Positions 1 to 10,987 of a stretch of DNA of 64,000 bases are shown here, piece after piece. The position numbers were made by a program, and so were the translations under genes. Location of the stretch: NCBI GenBank assembly GCA_009781755.1, contig WQVD01000005.1:26331-90330 (forward strand), written 5' to 3'. Source of the DNA: Defluviitaleaceae bacterium (GTDB taxonomy: Bacteria > Bacillota > Clostridia > Lachnospirales > WQUN01). Position 1 is the stretch's first letter, and the number at the start of each line of letters is the position of its first letter. A model generated the notes under the pieces. The model searched no databases. It saw only the letters and a list, made by a program, of their open reading frames with translations, and had not been told where the DNA came from.

Positions 1-505
1 TTACTTCGCCCGGTACATCGTAGATGTCCATGTACATGTCCGCTTGGTTGCGCAGCATGGACAATACACCCAATGGCCCGAATACGAAGGTTACGACAGG
101 CAATTCGCCGTTGGCCATTTCTACCAAGCGTTTGCACACGTCGATGTGCATCATCATGCGCTTACTGGTACGGTAGTCCACTTTTTTTATTTTTGCGTAG
201 TCATCGGTGTTTTTGATCACGCAATTGTCATAATTGGGATGAGCGGCTTGGTCTGCGGGGTACACAATTTCTTGGCCCCATGCGTCACATTCGATGGAAA
301 GGTCAATGAGTGTGACGATGCAATCCAAGTCGAAATCTTTTGCCGCTTTGTATAATGCGTTGGCGCAGGTTTCGGCATCGGTTGCCCATTTTTCGTAGGA
401 TGCGCCCACGAGGTTGCGCGTCACCCCTGCCAGAATCGGATATACCGGCACACGGTCCGGCTCGCGGTGAAATAAACTTTCGACCACGCGTTCCATTTTT
501 GTCAT
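1..505 (-). CDS. UroD-family methyltransferase-like protein, C-terminus cut by window edge
   Basis: Reading back from the ATG at 505 gives an open frame of about 168 residues that runs off the left edge. It begins MTKMERVVESLF and continues with the REPDRVPVYPILAGV block typical of the uroporphyrinogen decarboxylase superfamily, the MtaA/MtbA/CmuA methyltransferase branch. A TGAAGGAG ribosome binding site lies just upstream (511-520). The C-terminal half, which would carry the zinc-binding HxC...C residues, is outside the window, so its catalytic type cannot be judged. It is the last visible gene of the minus-strand operon, directly after the corrinoid protein and DUF1638 genes. It is therefore the best candidate here for the methyltransferase that works with that corrinoid protein. 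A role in haem synthesis is unlikely given the neighbours. Confidence 0.85.
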   Translation of the reverse strand, partial: MTKMERVVESLFHREPDRVPVYPILAGVTRNLVGASYEKWATDAETCANALYKAAKDFDLDCIVTLIDLSIECDAWGQEIVYPADQAAHPNYDNCVIKNTDDYAKIKKVDYRTSKRMMMHIDVCKRLVEMANGELPVVTFVFGPLGVLSMLRNQADMYMDIYDVPGEV

Positions 506-528
506 GAATATACTCCTTCAAACATTTT

Positions 529-1278
529 TTATTGGGTGGTGATGACCCTGTCCATGTCATACAGCGCGCGTACCCGTTGCCCGGGTTGGACGGTTAGAAA
601 ACGCGCGTCATCCCACGGCCCGTTAATCAACGCGTCGAGGTAAGAAATGTCACCTTGCAAAATCCGCACGGTTTTCCCTTGTTCGCTTACCATTTTGCTA
701 AAACGTTCTTCGCAGGCGGTGTCGTTATACGCAGGAACGTTCATGCGGATGTACGCTGCCTCAGCGGTTCCCATTTCCGAGTACATGGTTTCCCATATAT
801 AGGCGGCGTTTTCTTCGCCGTATTGCTCAACCCATTGCATATATTCCGGATGTGCGGAGCGTTGCCCGGGTGATAAGGCATCCCAATCGTAGTTGCTGTC
901 GCCTTGGTTGTACCCCCGTTCAAAGTAACCACCCGTACACCAATGCATACTCAAGTGGTCGCCAAACGCTTCCATGAACCGTTCCTTCGAACCCATAAAA
1001 AGCGTACAACAATCATGCACCCGCGGAATAACCATGGGAATCGGGCATACAAGGTCAACAATGGTATTGCCGCACAACCCAAAACCCAGCAATACTTGGT
1101 CATAACTGCGCTCGGTTGTGGCGGTATGAATCCGCCTTTGCAAATCCGCGCCCATTTCGGCAGGTTTGACATGGTTTAACATCGGCACAAACTCTACGTC
1201 TATCGTGTGTGCCGAAACCGCCACCAACGCACAAACCTGTCGAAAGAACACATCGCAGCAAATAAGTTTATTACGCAC
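529..1278 (-). CDS. DUF1638-like protein
   Basis: A 249-residue soluble protein resembling the DUF1638 family, which is often encoded beside corrinoid proteins and UroD-type methyltransferases. Visible features are an N-terminal CCDVFFRQVCALVA segment, a GLCGN motif around residues 67-71, the RVHDCCTLFMG motif around residues 85-95 and several conserved-looking cysteines, which suggests metal or cofactor binding. The start overlaps the end of the corrinoid gene by 8 nt, indicating translational coupling. The biochemical role of the family is not established, so the assignment rests on sequence resemblance and gene order. A function in methyl transfer or corrinoid handling is inferred from context only. 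Confidence 0.7.
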   Translation of the reverse strand: MRNKLICCDVFFRQVCALVAVSAHTIDVEFVPMLNHVKPAEMGADLQRRIHTATTERSYDQVLLGFGLCGNTIVDLVCPIPMVIPRVHDCCTLFMGSKERFMEAFGDHLSMHWCTGGYFERGYNQGDSNYDWDALSPGQRSAHPEYMQWVEQYGEENAAYIWETMYSEMGTAEAAYIRMNVPAYNDTACEERFSKMVSEQGKTVRILQGDISYLDALINGPWDDARFLTVQPGQRVRALYDMDRVITTQ

Positions 1279-1909
1279 TTACTAAGATGTTTCGTGCTAC
1301 GTCACCGGCGCTTGCCGCATCGGCGGTGTAATAATCCGCGCCGATTTCTTTGCAAAACGCTTCGGTGATGGGGGCACCGCCAACCATGATTTTTACCTTG
1401 TCACGCAGGCCGCGTTCGACGAATACTTCTACGACGCGTTTCATTTCGGTCATGGTGGTGGTGAGCAATGCCGAGCAGGCTACGATGGTCGCATCGTGTT
1501 CAGCTGCTGCATCAGCGAATTGTTCGGCAGATACATCCACGCCCAAGTCAAACACTTCAATGCCTTTGCCTTCCAGCATCAAGCGCACCAAGTTTTTGCC
1601 GATGTCGTGCAAGTCGCCTTTGACAGTGCCGATAACAGCGCGGCCAATGGGTTTTACACCGGCATCCACCAGCATGGGCTTTAAGATTTCCATGGCGGCG
1701 TTCATGGCGCGGGCGGCAATCAGCATTTCGGGCACATAGATTTCATTGGCGGTAAATTTTTGCCCGACGATATCCATCGCGGGAAGCAAACCCTCGGTAA
1801 GGATTTGTTCCGCTTTGATGCCCTCACTAAGTGCTTCTTGTACGAAGGTCACCGCATCATTTTTTTTCCCTTTTTGGACAGCCAGGGAAATGTCGTTACA
1901 TTTGCTCAT
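1271..1909 (-). CDS. Corrinoid (B12-binding) methyltransferase protein, MtaC/MtbC type
   Basis: A 212-residue protein with the usual two-part architecture. The N-terminal helical B12-binding cap is at about residues 1-85, with KFTANEIYVPEML typical of the family. A Rossmann-like cobalamin-binding domain follows at about 88-212. The signature DxHxxG is present as D99-L-H101-D-I-G104; the histidine is the expected lower axial cobalt ligand. Length matches the family (about 210 residues). It would carry a methyl group between a substrate methyltransferase and an acceptor methyltransferase. A GAGGAG site precedes the ATG. This is the only corrinoid protein in a window with seven UroD-family genes, so several of them may share it. 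The substrate is unknown. Confidence 0.93.
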   Translation of the reverse strand: MSKCNDISLAVQKGKKNDAVTFVQEALSEGIKAEQILTEGLLPAMDIVGQKFTANEIYVPEMLIAARAMNAAMEILKPMLVDAGVKPIGRAVIGTVKGDLHDIGKNLVRLMLEGKGIEVFDLGVDVSAEQFADAAAEHDATIVACSALLTTTMTEMKRVVEVFVERGLRDKVKIMVGGAPITEAFCKEIGADYYTADAASAGDVARNILVSA

Positions 1910-1941
1910 GATATTGCTCCTCTCAATTTTTATATTAAAAA

Positions 1942-3351
1942 TTATTTTCTAACACCTTTGTAAGGTCGCGGGGGGATGAGCGTGCCGTTTTTTTCGGCCT
2001 GCGCCCGTCGTGTTTTTGCTTCGGAAATTGCTTTGGTGTATTGCGGCAGCCATTGTTCCTGCGCGATGAGCATTTCGTCCACCATTTGATCGATTTCACG
2101 CGGGGTGCATACCGCTCCGGTTAGGGGGTCAAGCAATACTGCTTGACGCAACAACCAATCGTCACCGGCAATAGCGGCCTTAACCGCCAAGCGTTGCACG
2201 TTGACGCTTTGTGAACAAATGGCCGCAGGGCCATCAGGCAAATCACCGACAAAGGGCACGCTGATACCGTTGCCGTCGGCGTAGCAAGGAACTTCCACAA
2301 TGCAGTCGTTGGGCAGGTTGGTGATGCAACCGTTGTTGACGACATTAAAGGTACCGCGATACAACCGACGCGTTTCGAGCGCTTCAATGATATAAGAACC
2401 ATGCTCATGACCGCGATCGGTTCCATCAAATTTCATTGGCGGTGCATTCATGGCATTGGGGAAATCTTGCACAAACCAATCACGCCTACCGGAACACTCA
2501 CGCAAGTATCCGCCTGTTTCGCCATTAATCCAATCATCAAGGCTGATCCAATCCGCCAATTCGTCTTCGCGCTTGCGGTACCAAGCCACGTATTCGGATA
2601 AATGTCCGTTGGATTCCGTCGAGTAATACCCAAAGCGGCGCAATATATCAATGCGGACTTTTTCTTGTTGAGAGAAAATGGGATGCGCTTCATACGCGGC
2701 AAGCAGTTTGTCGCGCAATTCGACACCGTCTTTTTTTACGGACAAATACCAAGTTTGATGGTTGATGCCCGCGCATACGAAGTCTAATTCCTCGCGCTTC
2801 ATATCAAGCGCAGAGGCAATTTGCCATTCGCCACCCATAACACCATGACACAAACCAATCGTGTTAATGCCGAAGTAATGGTTGCATGCCCACGTTGCCA
2901 TGGCATTGGGGTTTGAATAATTTAAATGCAAAACCCCCGGTGCGCATACCTCGCGCATATCTTTGCAAAAATCCTTCATGGCGGCGATAACACGCTGGCC
3001 ATACATGATGCCGCCGATGCAAAGCGTGTCGCCCACGCATTGGTCTACGCCGTATTTCAAGGGTATCTCGACATCGGTGGTAAAAGCATCAATAACACCA
3101 ATGCGCACACAATTAATTACATAATTGGCACCGGTGAAGGCTTCGCGGCGGTTGAGCGTGGATTGGATTTTGGTGTTAATGCCGTTGGAATCCAAGTCGC
3201 GTTGGCAAAGTTCCGTCACCATGTCCAGATTGTGTTGATTAATGTCGGTGAATGCAATCTCCGCGCCGCGCAGTTCGGGCACGCTCATGATGTCGGTTAA
3301 TAACTTCCGCGTGAAGCCCAAGCTCCCCGCACCGATGAATGCAATTTTCAT
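1942..3351 (-). CDS. Glycoside hydrolase family 4 enzyme (CHG-type)
   Basis: A 469-residue GH4 enzyme. The N-terminal NAD-binding motif is GAGSLGFTRKLL (residues 7-18). The NYSNPNA block, the metal-binding cysteine in LCHGV and the histidine in GINHQ match the NAD- and Mn-dependent GH4 mechanism. GH4 subgroups are usually told apart by the residues after the active-site Cys-His. CHG, as seen here, is associated with alpha-glucosidases and alpha-glucuronidases rather than the CHSV alpha-galactosidases, so the substrate may be a uronic or gluco-configured sugar. There is no signal peptide, so it is cytoplasmic and acts on imported oligosaccharides. It sits between rhaD and the corrinoid gene in the minus operon. 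The specificity is inferred; family membership is secure. Confidence 0.92.
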   Translation of the reverse strand: MKIAFIGAGSLGFTRKLLTDIMSVPELRGAEIAFTDINQHNLDMVTELCQRDLDSNGINTKIQSTLNRREAFTGANYVINCVRIGVIDAFTTDVEIPLKYGVDQCVGDTLCIGGIMYGQRVIAAMKDFCKDMREVCAPGVLHLNYSNPNAMATWACNHYFGINTIGLCHGVMGGEWQIASALDMKREELDFVCAGINHQTWYLSVKKDGVELRDKLLAAYEAHPIFSQQEKVRIDILRRFGYYSTESNGHLSEYVAWYRKREDELADWISLDDWINGETGGYLRECSGRRDWFVQDFPNAMNAPPMKFDGTDRGHEHGSYIIEALETRRLYRGTFNVVNNGCITNLPNDCIVEVPCYADGNGISVPFVGDLPDGPAAICSQSVNVQRLAVKAAIAGDDWLLRQAVLLDPLTGAVCTPREIDQMVDEMLIAQEQWLPQYTKAISEAKTRRAQAEKNGTLIPPRPYKGVRK

Positions 3352-3375
3352 GTTGTTCCCCCTTAAGATGGCTTC

Positions 3376-4194
3376 TTAAATAAACGCCGGGTTAAGTTTC
3401 GCGCCGAAGGCTTCGGTCAGCACTTTTAAATTTTCGTCTGTAATGGTTTGCAAAACGGGTTTGCCCGTGTGCAATACGGTCATGTAGATTTCTGCCGCGT
3501 TTTCGATGGTGTGGATGAGTCCGAACGCTTCGTCAAATGTTTCGCCTGCGGCAAAGAGCCCGTGAAATGCCCACACAGCGGAGGTGAATTCTTCCATGAC
3601 CTTGCAAGTGGCATGTGCGATTTCTGCCCCACCGGGAAGCAACCACGGCACAACGCCCACCCCATGTGGGAACACGACAGCGCATTCGGTCATACTTTGC
3701 CACAAGGCACGGCTAAATTCGCGCGCGCAAAGCGGCAATACATACGTCATGGCGACAATGTTTGTGGGATGCGCGTGGTAGATAACGCGGTTTTTACCAT
3801 TCGTAGCGCGGTAACGCACGACGTGATTTAAATAGTGGGTGGGGAATTCGCTGGTGGGACGCGCATCGTTGACCAGCCCCCAAACAACGCGCCAAGCACT
3901 GCCCGTTGCGTTGATTTCCACAATGCCGATGTTTTCTTCATGTGCGAGCATTACATTTCGGAAATATTTGCCGCTGCCGGTACTGATAAAGAACCGTCCG
4001 CCCAGCGCTGCGTCAGCCACACCCATATCCACCCATGCAAGCGGGGCATGGAAAAACGGTTTGCACGCGGCCACATCTTCATCGGACATAAGATAAGTAA
4101 GGTTGCCGCCGTTGCGTTCGTGCCAATTTTGTTCCCAACCGTCGTTGCACATACGGAGAAATTGCGCCACGCAGGGGATGCCTAAAATATTCAC
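3376..4194 (-). CDS. rhaD: Rhamnulose-1-phosphate aldolase
   Basis: A 272-residue class II (zinc) aldolase cleaving L-rhamnulose 1-phosphate to DHAP and L-lactaldehyde. It aligns along its length with E. coli RhaD (274 residues). The WHERNGGN motif is at residues 24-31, E116 is the likely catalytic glutamate, and the zinc ligands H140, H142 (in YHAHPTN) and H211 (in AFHGLFAAG) are each one residue off the E. coli positions. The start is GTG at 4194, supported by an AGGAGG site a few bases upstream. It lies 4 nt after the ADP-ribosylglycohydrolase-family gene. The isomerase and lactaldehyde reductase of the same pathway are about 43 kb away on the other strand. No FGGY rhamnulokinase is visible in the window. 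Confidence 0.93.
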   Translation of the reverse strand: MNILGIPCVAQFLRMCNDGWEQNWHERNGGNLTYLMSDEDVAACKPFFHAPLAWVDMGVADAALGGRFFISTGSGKYFRNVMLAHEENIGIVEINATGSAWRVVWGLVNDARPTSEFPTHYLNHVVRYRATNGKNRVIYHAHPTNIVAMTYVLPLCAREFSRALWQSMTECAVVFPHGVGVVPWLLPGGAEIAHATCKVMEEFTSAVWAFHGLFAAGETFDEAFGLIHTIENAAEIYMTVLHTGKPVLQTITDENLKVLTEAFGAKLNPAFI

Positions 4195-4198
4195 AATG

Positions 4199-5734
4199 CT
4201 ACCTCCTGATTAAAAACACAGGTACCAAACCCTTGGTGGGCCGCCCCTGCGATGAAACTTCAATGACAAATGAATAATCGGGTGCGGTCATTTTGTCGGT
4301 AGCGCGCAGTGTGAAGGTGCGCGCTACCCAGCCGAGGTTGCCCAAATGATACGCTTCCAACGGTACGGCAGATACTTCGCCTTCCTCGATTTCAAACCCG
4401 GGGGGCAAAAACCACTTGACGGTCATCCATTGCTGGCGGCGCACTTGGTTTTCTATCCGCAGCGTAAAGGTAACCGGACTATCTTGGCCTATGTACGGCT
4501 CGCCGCCGTAGTCCAGCACCGTATTAAAAATCACATGGTCATGCCGCACGCAAAACGGGCTTTGCCGCAGTAAATCATTGAAATCATGCCAATACCACAA
4601 GTCGCGCTGGTGCGGACGAGGCGTAGGACAGCGTAATTCGTCACCGGTTTTCATTTTGATGGTGTAACCGTTGTCGGCGGTTACATAATCACAAAGGTCG
4701 CAACCCAATATTTGCGGGGTGACACGGAGGACACGTTCGGTCATTTCGTCAATGGTTTGCGGTGGGAAGAATATCCAGTCTGTGGCGTGGATGCTCATGG
4801 TTTTAATATTGCGGCCGATGGGGGTGATCCATTTTTCCGGGATGTTCTCGATGCCCATGATAATACCCAGTGTGGCACCCACGGTACCGGCGGTGCAGTC
4901 GGTGTCTTCGCCGCAATTGGTTGCAATACACACGCTCTTGCCCATATCGCCCTCACCATACAGCAAGCCGATGATGACAATGCCCACATTGCCCGGCGCA
5001 TCCCATCCTGCGGGGCCGACGGGTACGTCTTTTACAAAGCCGGGTTCGCTTCGGTCAAAATGCAAAAAGCTCCCCGGGTAGTCTGTCAGTACCTTCATGC
5101 GCGCTTCTTGCCAAGAGCATCCGCTTTTATGGCATTCGATCACACAGTTGATGGCACGCGCCACACCGCTGTCCGCGGGGATATAACTAAGCCCGATTTG
5201 AATGAGCTTGTGAATGTCGGATTCTGCGAAAGCCGCGCTTTGCATGGCCGCACAAAAAACCTCCGCGTACAATCCTTCATGGCTGTGGTCCACGATGGCA
5301 TCTTCACGCGCGTAGCGCACGGCAATATTGGGATGTCCGGGTGCCACACACGCCCATATCTCGCTGCGGATCCACGCGCCGTTCGAATCACGGTAGGGAT
5401 TGTTCATATACCCGGACATGGGCGGTACGATGTTGTAACGCATATTATTTTTTCCTGCGCCGTATTCCACCCAATCCGGCGGTATGTAACTTAACCACAA
5501 TTCGCCCAATTTGGCGGCGTCCACTTGCTTGCCGTAACGTTCCAACGCATACAGCCATACCAGTTGCAAATCCAAATCATCGTTGGGCAACGGGTCACCG
5601 GTGATGTCATGCGTATAAAATTCCACATCCAGCATCGTTTGCGCGCCCTCAAACGGCCCGCCCAGTGTTCCGCCAATGTTTTTACCCATCCAGCATCCCA
5701 GTAGTTTGCTCCTGAATTGCGCAAGCGTCATCAT
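4199..5734 (-). CDS. ADP-ribosylglycohydrolase-family protein with C-terminal extension
   Basis: A 511-residue protein. Its first about 340 residues match the all-helical ADP-ribosyl-[dinitrogenase reductase] hydrolase fold: CWMGKNIGGTLGGPFEG near the N-terminus, the acidic PNDDLDLQLVW motif, and the metal-binding NCGEDTDCTAGTVGATLG motif around residues 270-290. The C-terminal about 160 residues (from about 350) are not part of the classic domain and look like a beta-rich appended domain. The start overlaps the DeoR gene stop by 4 nt (ATGA) after a GGAGG site. Proteins of this family are often found in sugar-catabolic operons, where the real substrate is usually unknown. It may cleave an N- or O-glycosidic bond of a sugar derivative rather than remove ADP-ribose from protein. 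Confidence 0.85.
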   Translation of the reverse strand: MMTLAQFRSKLLGCWMGKNIGGTLGGPFEGAQTMLDVEFYTHDITGDPLPNDDLDLQLVWLYALERYGKQVDAAKLGELWLSYIPPDWVEYGAGKNNMRYNIVPPMSGYMNNPYRDSNGAWIRSEIWACVAPGHPNIAVRYAREDAIVDHSHEGLYAEVFCAAMQSAAFAESDIHKLIQIGLSYIPADSGVARAINCVIECHKSGCSWQEARMKVLTDYPGSFLHFDRSEPGFVKDVPVGPAGWDAPGNVGIVIIGLLYGEGDMGKSVCIATNCGEDTDCTAGTVGATLGIIMGIENIPEKWITPIGRNIKTMSIHATDWIFFPPQTIDEMTERVLRVTPQILGCDLCDYVTADNGYTIKMKTGDELRCPTPRPHQRDLWYWHDFNDLLRQSPFCVRHDHVIFNTVLDYGGEPYIGQDSPVTFTLRIENQVRRQQWMTVKWFLPPGFEIEEGEVSAVPLEAYHLGNLGWVARTFTLRATDKMTAPDYSFVIEVSSQGRPTKGLVPVFLIRR

Positions 5735-6507
5735 AATATCCTCCGTGCATCCTCGTCCGGGGTGATAATACGTATGTTCTGTTCTATCATCTTTTCAAAC
5801 AGTGCTTCCGGGGGGCGTTGGTCGGTAACAAGCACATGTATCTTGTTTAAGTCGCATATACGGTAAAGCGCTGTTTTATCAAATTTGTCTGCGCTGCACA
5901 GCAATACATTCATTTGACTTTGGTTCATCATCACACGGCGCAGTTCCGCTTCTTCTGAGGACGAATCCATGAGTCCGTGTTTTTCTGATATAGCGCGGCA
6001 CGAAAAAAACAATTTATTTACACAAAAATTCCTTACTGAGCTTTCTGCGATGTCCCCTATAAAGGAAAGTGAATTTTCTCGCAGTTTGCCGCCGGTGGAA
6101 ATAACATTGATGCGCCGTTCGTTTAATGAAAGGGCTGTCTTGGCTCCGTTGGTGATTACGGTAAGGCCTTTTTTTATACAGCGGATCATTTCGTGCGTGG
6201 TGGACGATGAATCCAGGATAATTACATCGCCTTCGTTGATTAACCCTGCGGCCAATTCTGCAATGAGCCTTTTTTCGTTACGCATTTCCTTTTCACGCAG
6301 GTACAAGGGGAGCTCGCGGTTTAATCCTTCTACCAACACCGCGCCCCCGTGTGTACGCACGATGAGCCCCTGCGTTTGCAAGTTCTCCAAGTCGCGTCGG
6401 ATGGTGGCTTCGCTGCTGAATTGCGCTTTGGCCAACTCGGTTACCGTAGCGGTTTTATGTTTTTTCAAGTGCTCGACGATGGCTTGTTGCCGTTCTACGA
6501 CAAACAT
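5731..6507 (-). CDS. DeoR-family transcriptional regulator, probable rhamnose-operon repressor
   Basis: A 258-residue DeoR/GlpR-type regulator. The N-terminal winged helix-turn-helix spans about residues 4-57 (TVTELAKAQFSSEATIRRDL with the THGGAVL wing). It is followed by a sugar-phosphate-binding sensor domain with the DSSSTTHEM and ITNGAK motifs. It is the first gene of the minus-strand operon that includes rhaD, and it sits next to a divergent UroD-family gene. In Bacillus a DeoR-family protein controls rhamnose genes with a rhamnose-pathway phosphate as effector, so a similar role is plausible. A 21-bp perfect palindrome 30 nt upstream of its start codon (6537-6557) is the likely autoregulatory operator. 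The effector is an inference. Confidence 0.88.
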   Translation of the reverse strand: MFVVERQQAIVEHLKKHKTATVTELAKAQFSSEATIRRDLENLQTQGLIVRTHGGAVLVEGLNRELPLYLREKEMRNEKRLIAELAAGLINEGDVIILDSSSTTHEMIRCIKKGLTVITNGAKTALSLNERRINVISTGGKLRENSLSFIGDIAESSVRNFCVNKLFFSCRAISEKHGLMDSSSEEAELRRVMMNQSQMNVLLCSADKFDKTALYRICDLNKIHVLVTDQRPPEALFEKMIEQNIRIITPDEDARRIL

Positions 6508-6536
6508 CTTATATCACTCTCCCCAACATGCGCAAT

Positions 6537-6557
6537 ATGAACATTAAAAATGTTCAT
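6537..6557. promoter_or_regulatory. Perfect 21-bp palindrome, candidate DeoR operator
   Basis: Two 9-nt arms, ATGAACATT and its exact reverse complement AATGTTCAT, are separated by AAA. The element lies in the 179-bp divergent region between the DeoR gene and the UroD-family gene at 6687. It is followed by TTTGTGCTCATTTCATTTC, which repeats the TCATTT half-element. Its position suits a shared operator controlling both directions. Binding by the adjacent DeoR protein is inferred. The palindrome itself is directly visible. Confidence 0.6.
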
Positions 6558-6621
6558 TTGTGCTCATTTCATTTCGAAAATATAAATGATCCATGAATAT
6601 TTTGCAACATTACCGTAAGCC

Positions 6622-6650
6622 TTTCTATTCATTGGAAAAAGATTTATGAT
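6622..6650 (+). promoter_or_regulatory. Possible promoter for the plus-strand UroD gene
   Basis: TATGAT at 6645-6650 is a good -10 element. A weak TTTCTA at 6622-6627 is placed 17 nt upstream. It lies about 36 nt ahead of the ATG at 6687 and about 65 nt downstream of the 21-bp palindrome. The poor -35 suggests an activated or weak promoter, or a wrong call. Confidence 0.35.
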
Positions 6651-6686
6651 CAGCACAGCGCATAAGTTTGAAAGGATGAGGTATAC

Positions 6687-7808
6687 ATGTCAAAAATCAC
6701 CCCCATTCGTTCCCCTTGGAAGGGCACCATGACCCCGCGTGAACGTTTTAACCGGCAGATGCAATTTAAATCGGTAGACCGCAGCTTTCACATGGAATTT
6801 GGTTACTGGGCGGAAAATTATTCGCAGTGGGATTTATTCGTGGACAACGGCATCAAGCACGAACATCAAGCGAATGAATTTTTCGGTTTTGATCCCATTG
6901 CCCAGGTGTGGATGGATGTATGGATGAACCCGCCGTTCGAGAGAAAAGAAATCGGGCGCAAAGGAAATAAAATTATTATGCAGGATGAAAACGGCTTGAC
7001 CGCCGAAGTGCCGGAATCCGGATTGTCCACCATCCCGCACTACACGGATTCGGCCATAAAAAACCCCGACGACTGGAAACGCGTCAAAGAAGAACGTTTT
7101 CAAATGAAACCATCGCGCATCCCCGATGTAGAGGGGATATTGAAAGCACACCCGAGTACGCGCGAGTACCCGTTGGGCATCGACTGCGGCTCCATGATTG
7201 GACGAATCCGCGATATGCTCACCTTCGAAGGCATTTGCTATATGTGGGCAGACTACCCCGATATGTTGGAAGATATGGTAGAAACTTGCTGTGTATTGGT
7301 AGAAGAATCGCTCAAACATGTGCTGGGCAAAGTGGATTTCGACTTCGCTACCGGCTGGGAAGATATCTGCTTCAACTATGGCCCCATTTTGCCGCCATCG
7401 TTTTTTGCGGAAGTCGTTGCCCCACGGTATAAGCGCATTGCGAAAATGCTCAACGCCAACGGTATTGACTTGTGGTATACCGACTGCGACGGCGATGTAC
7501 GTCCGCTGCTTCCCATTTTTCTGGAATCAGGGATTAACTGCTTGTTCCCATATGAAGTTAACTCATGTACGCACCCCGGCGAATTATTGGATGCATACCC
7601 CAACCTGCGCATTATGGGCGGCGTGGATAAAATGAAAATGATCGCAGGGAAAGAAGAAACGAAAAAATACCTCGAAAGCTTGGTCCCCTTTGTGGAGCGC
7701 GGCGGGTTTATCCCCTTCTGCGATCATCGCTGCCCACCGGATGTAACCCCGGAAAATTACTTATATTACTTAGACCTTAAACACGCTCTCTTCGGCGGCA
7801 AGATGTAA
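6687..7808 (+). CDS. UroD-family methyltransferase-like protein (TDCDG variant)
   Basis: A 373-residue UroD-superfamily protein preceded by an AAGGATGAGG site. It opens with TPRERFNRQMQFKSVDR, the standard start of this fold. At the first zinc-binding position, where methyltransferases have HxCG, it reads YTDCDGDV: the histidine is replaced and the cysteine kept, with flanking aspartates. The C-terminal block CDHRCPPDVTPENY provides the distal cysteine. It could therefore still bind a metal, but with an altered ligand set. It is divergent from the DeoR operon and separated from the following GH2 gene by a terminator-like hairpin. A methyltransferase role on a sugar-derived methyl group is inferred from the locus. 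Confidence 0.85.
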   Translation: MSKITPIRSPWKGTMTPRERFNRQMQFKSVDRSFHMEFGYWAENYSQWDLFVDNGIKHEHQANEFFGFDPIAQVWMDVWMNPPFERKEIGRKGNKIIMQDENGLTAEVPESGLSTIPHYTDSAIKNPDDWKRVKEERFQMKPSRIPDVEGILKAHPSTREYPLGIDCGSMIGRIRDMLTFEGICYMWADYPDMLEDMVETCCVLVEESLKHVLGKVDFDFATGWEDICFNYGPILPPSFFAEVVAPRYKRIAKMLNANGIDLWYTDCDGDVRPLLPIFLESGINCLFPYEVNSCTHPGELLDAYPNLRIMGGVDKMKMIAGKEETKKYLESLVPFVERGGFIPFCDHRCPPDVTPENYLYYLDLKHALFGGKM

Positions 7809-7811
7809 TAA

Positions 7812-10958
<3,147 letters not shown>

Positions 10959-10987
10959 TTGCCGACACCCATTAGGAGTGAAATGAA

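Noticed and set aside
4712..5494. A 260-residue plus-strand open frame opposite the ADP-ribosylglycohydrolase gene
   Set aside because: It lies wholly inside a gene with clear family motifs, has no ribosome binding site and its translation has no recognisable domain. It is an antisense shadow.
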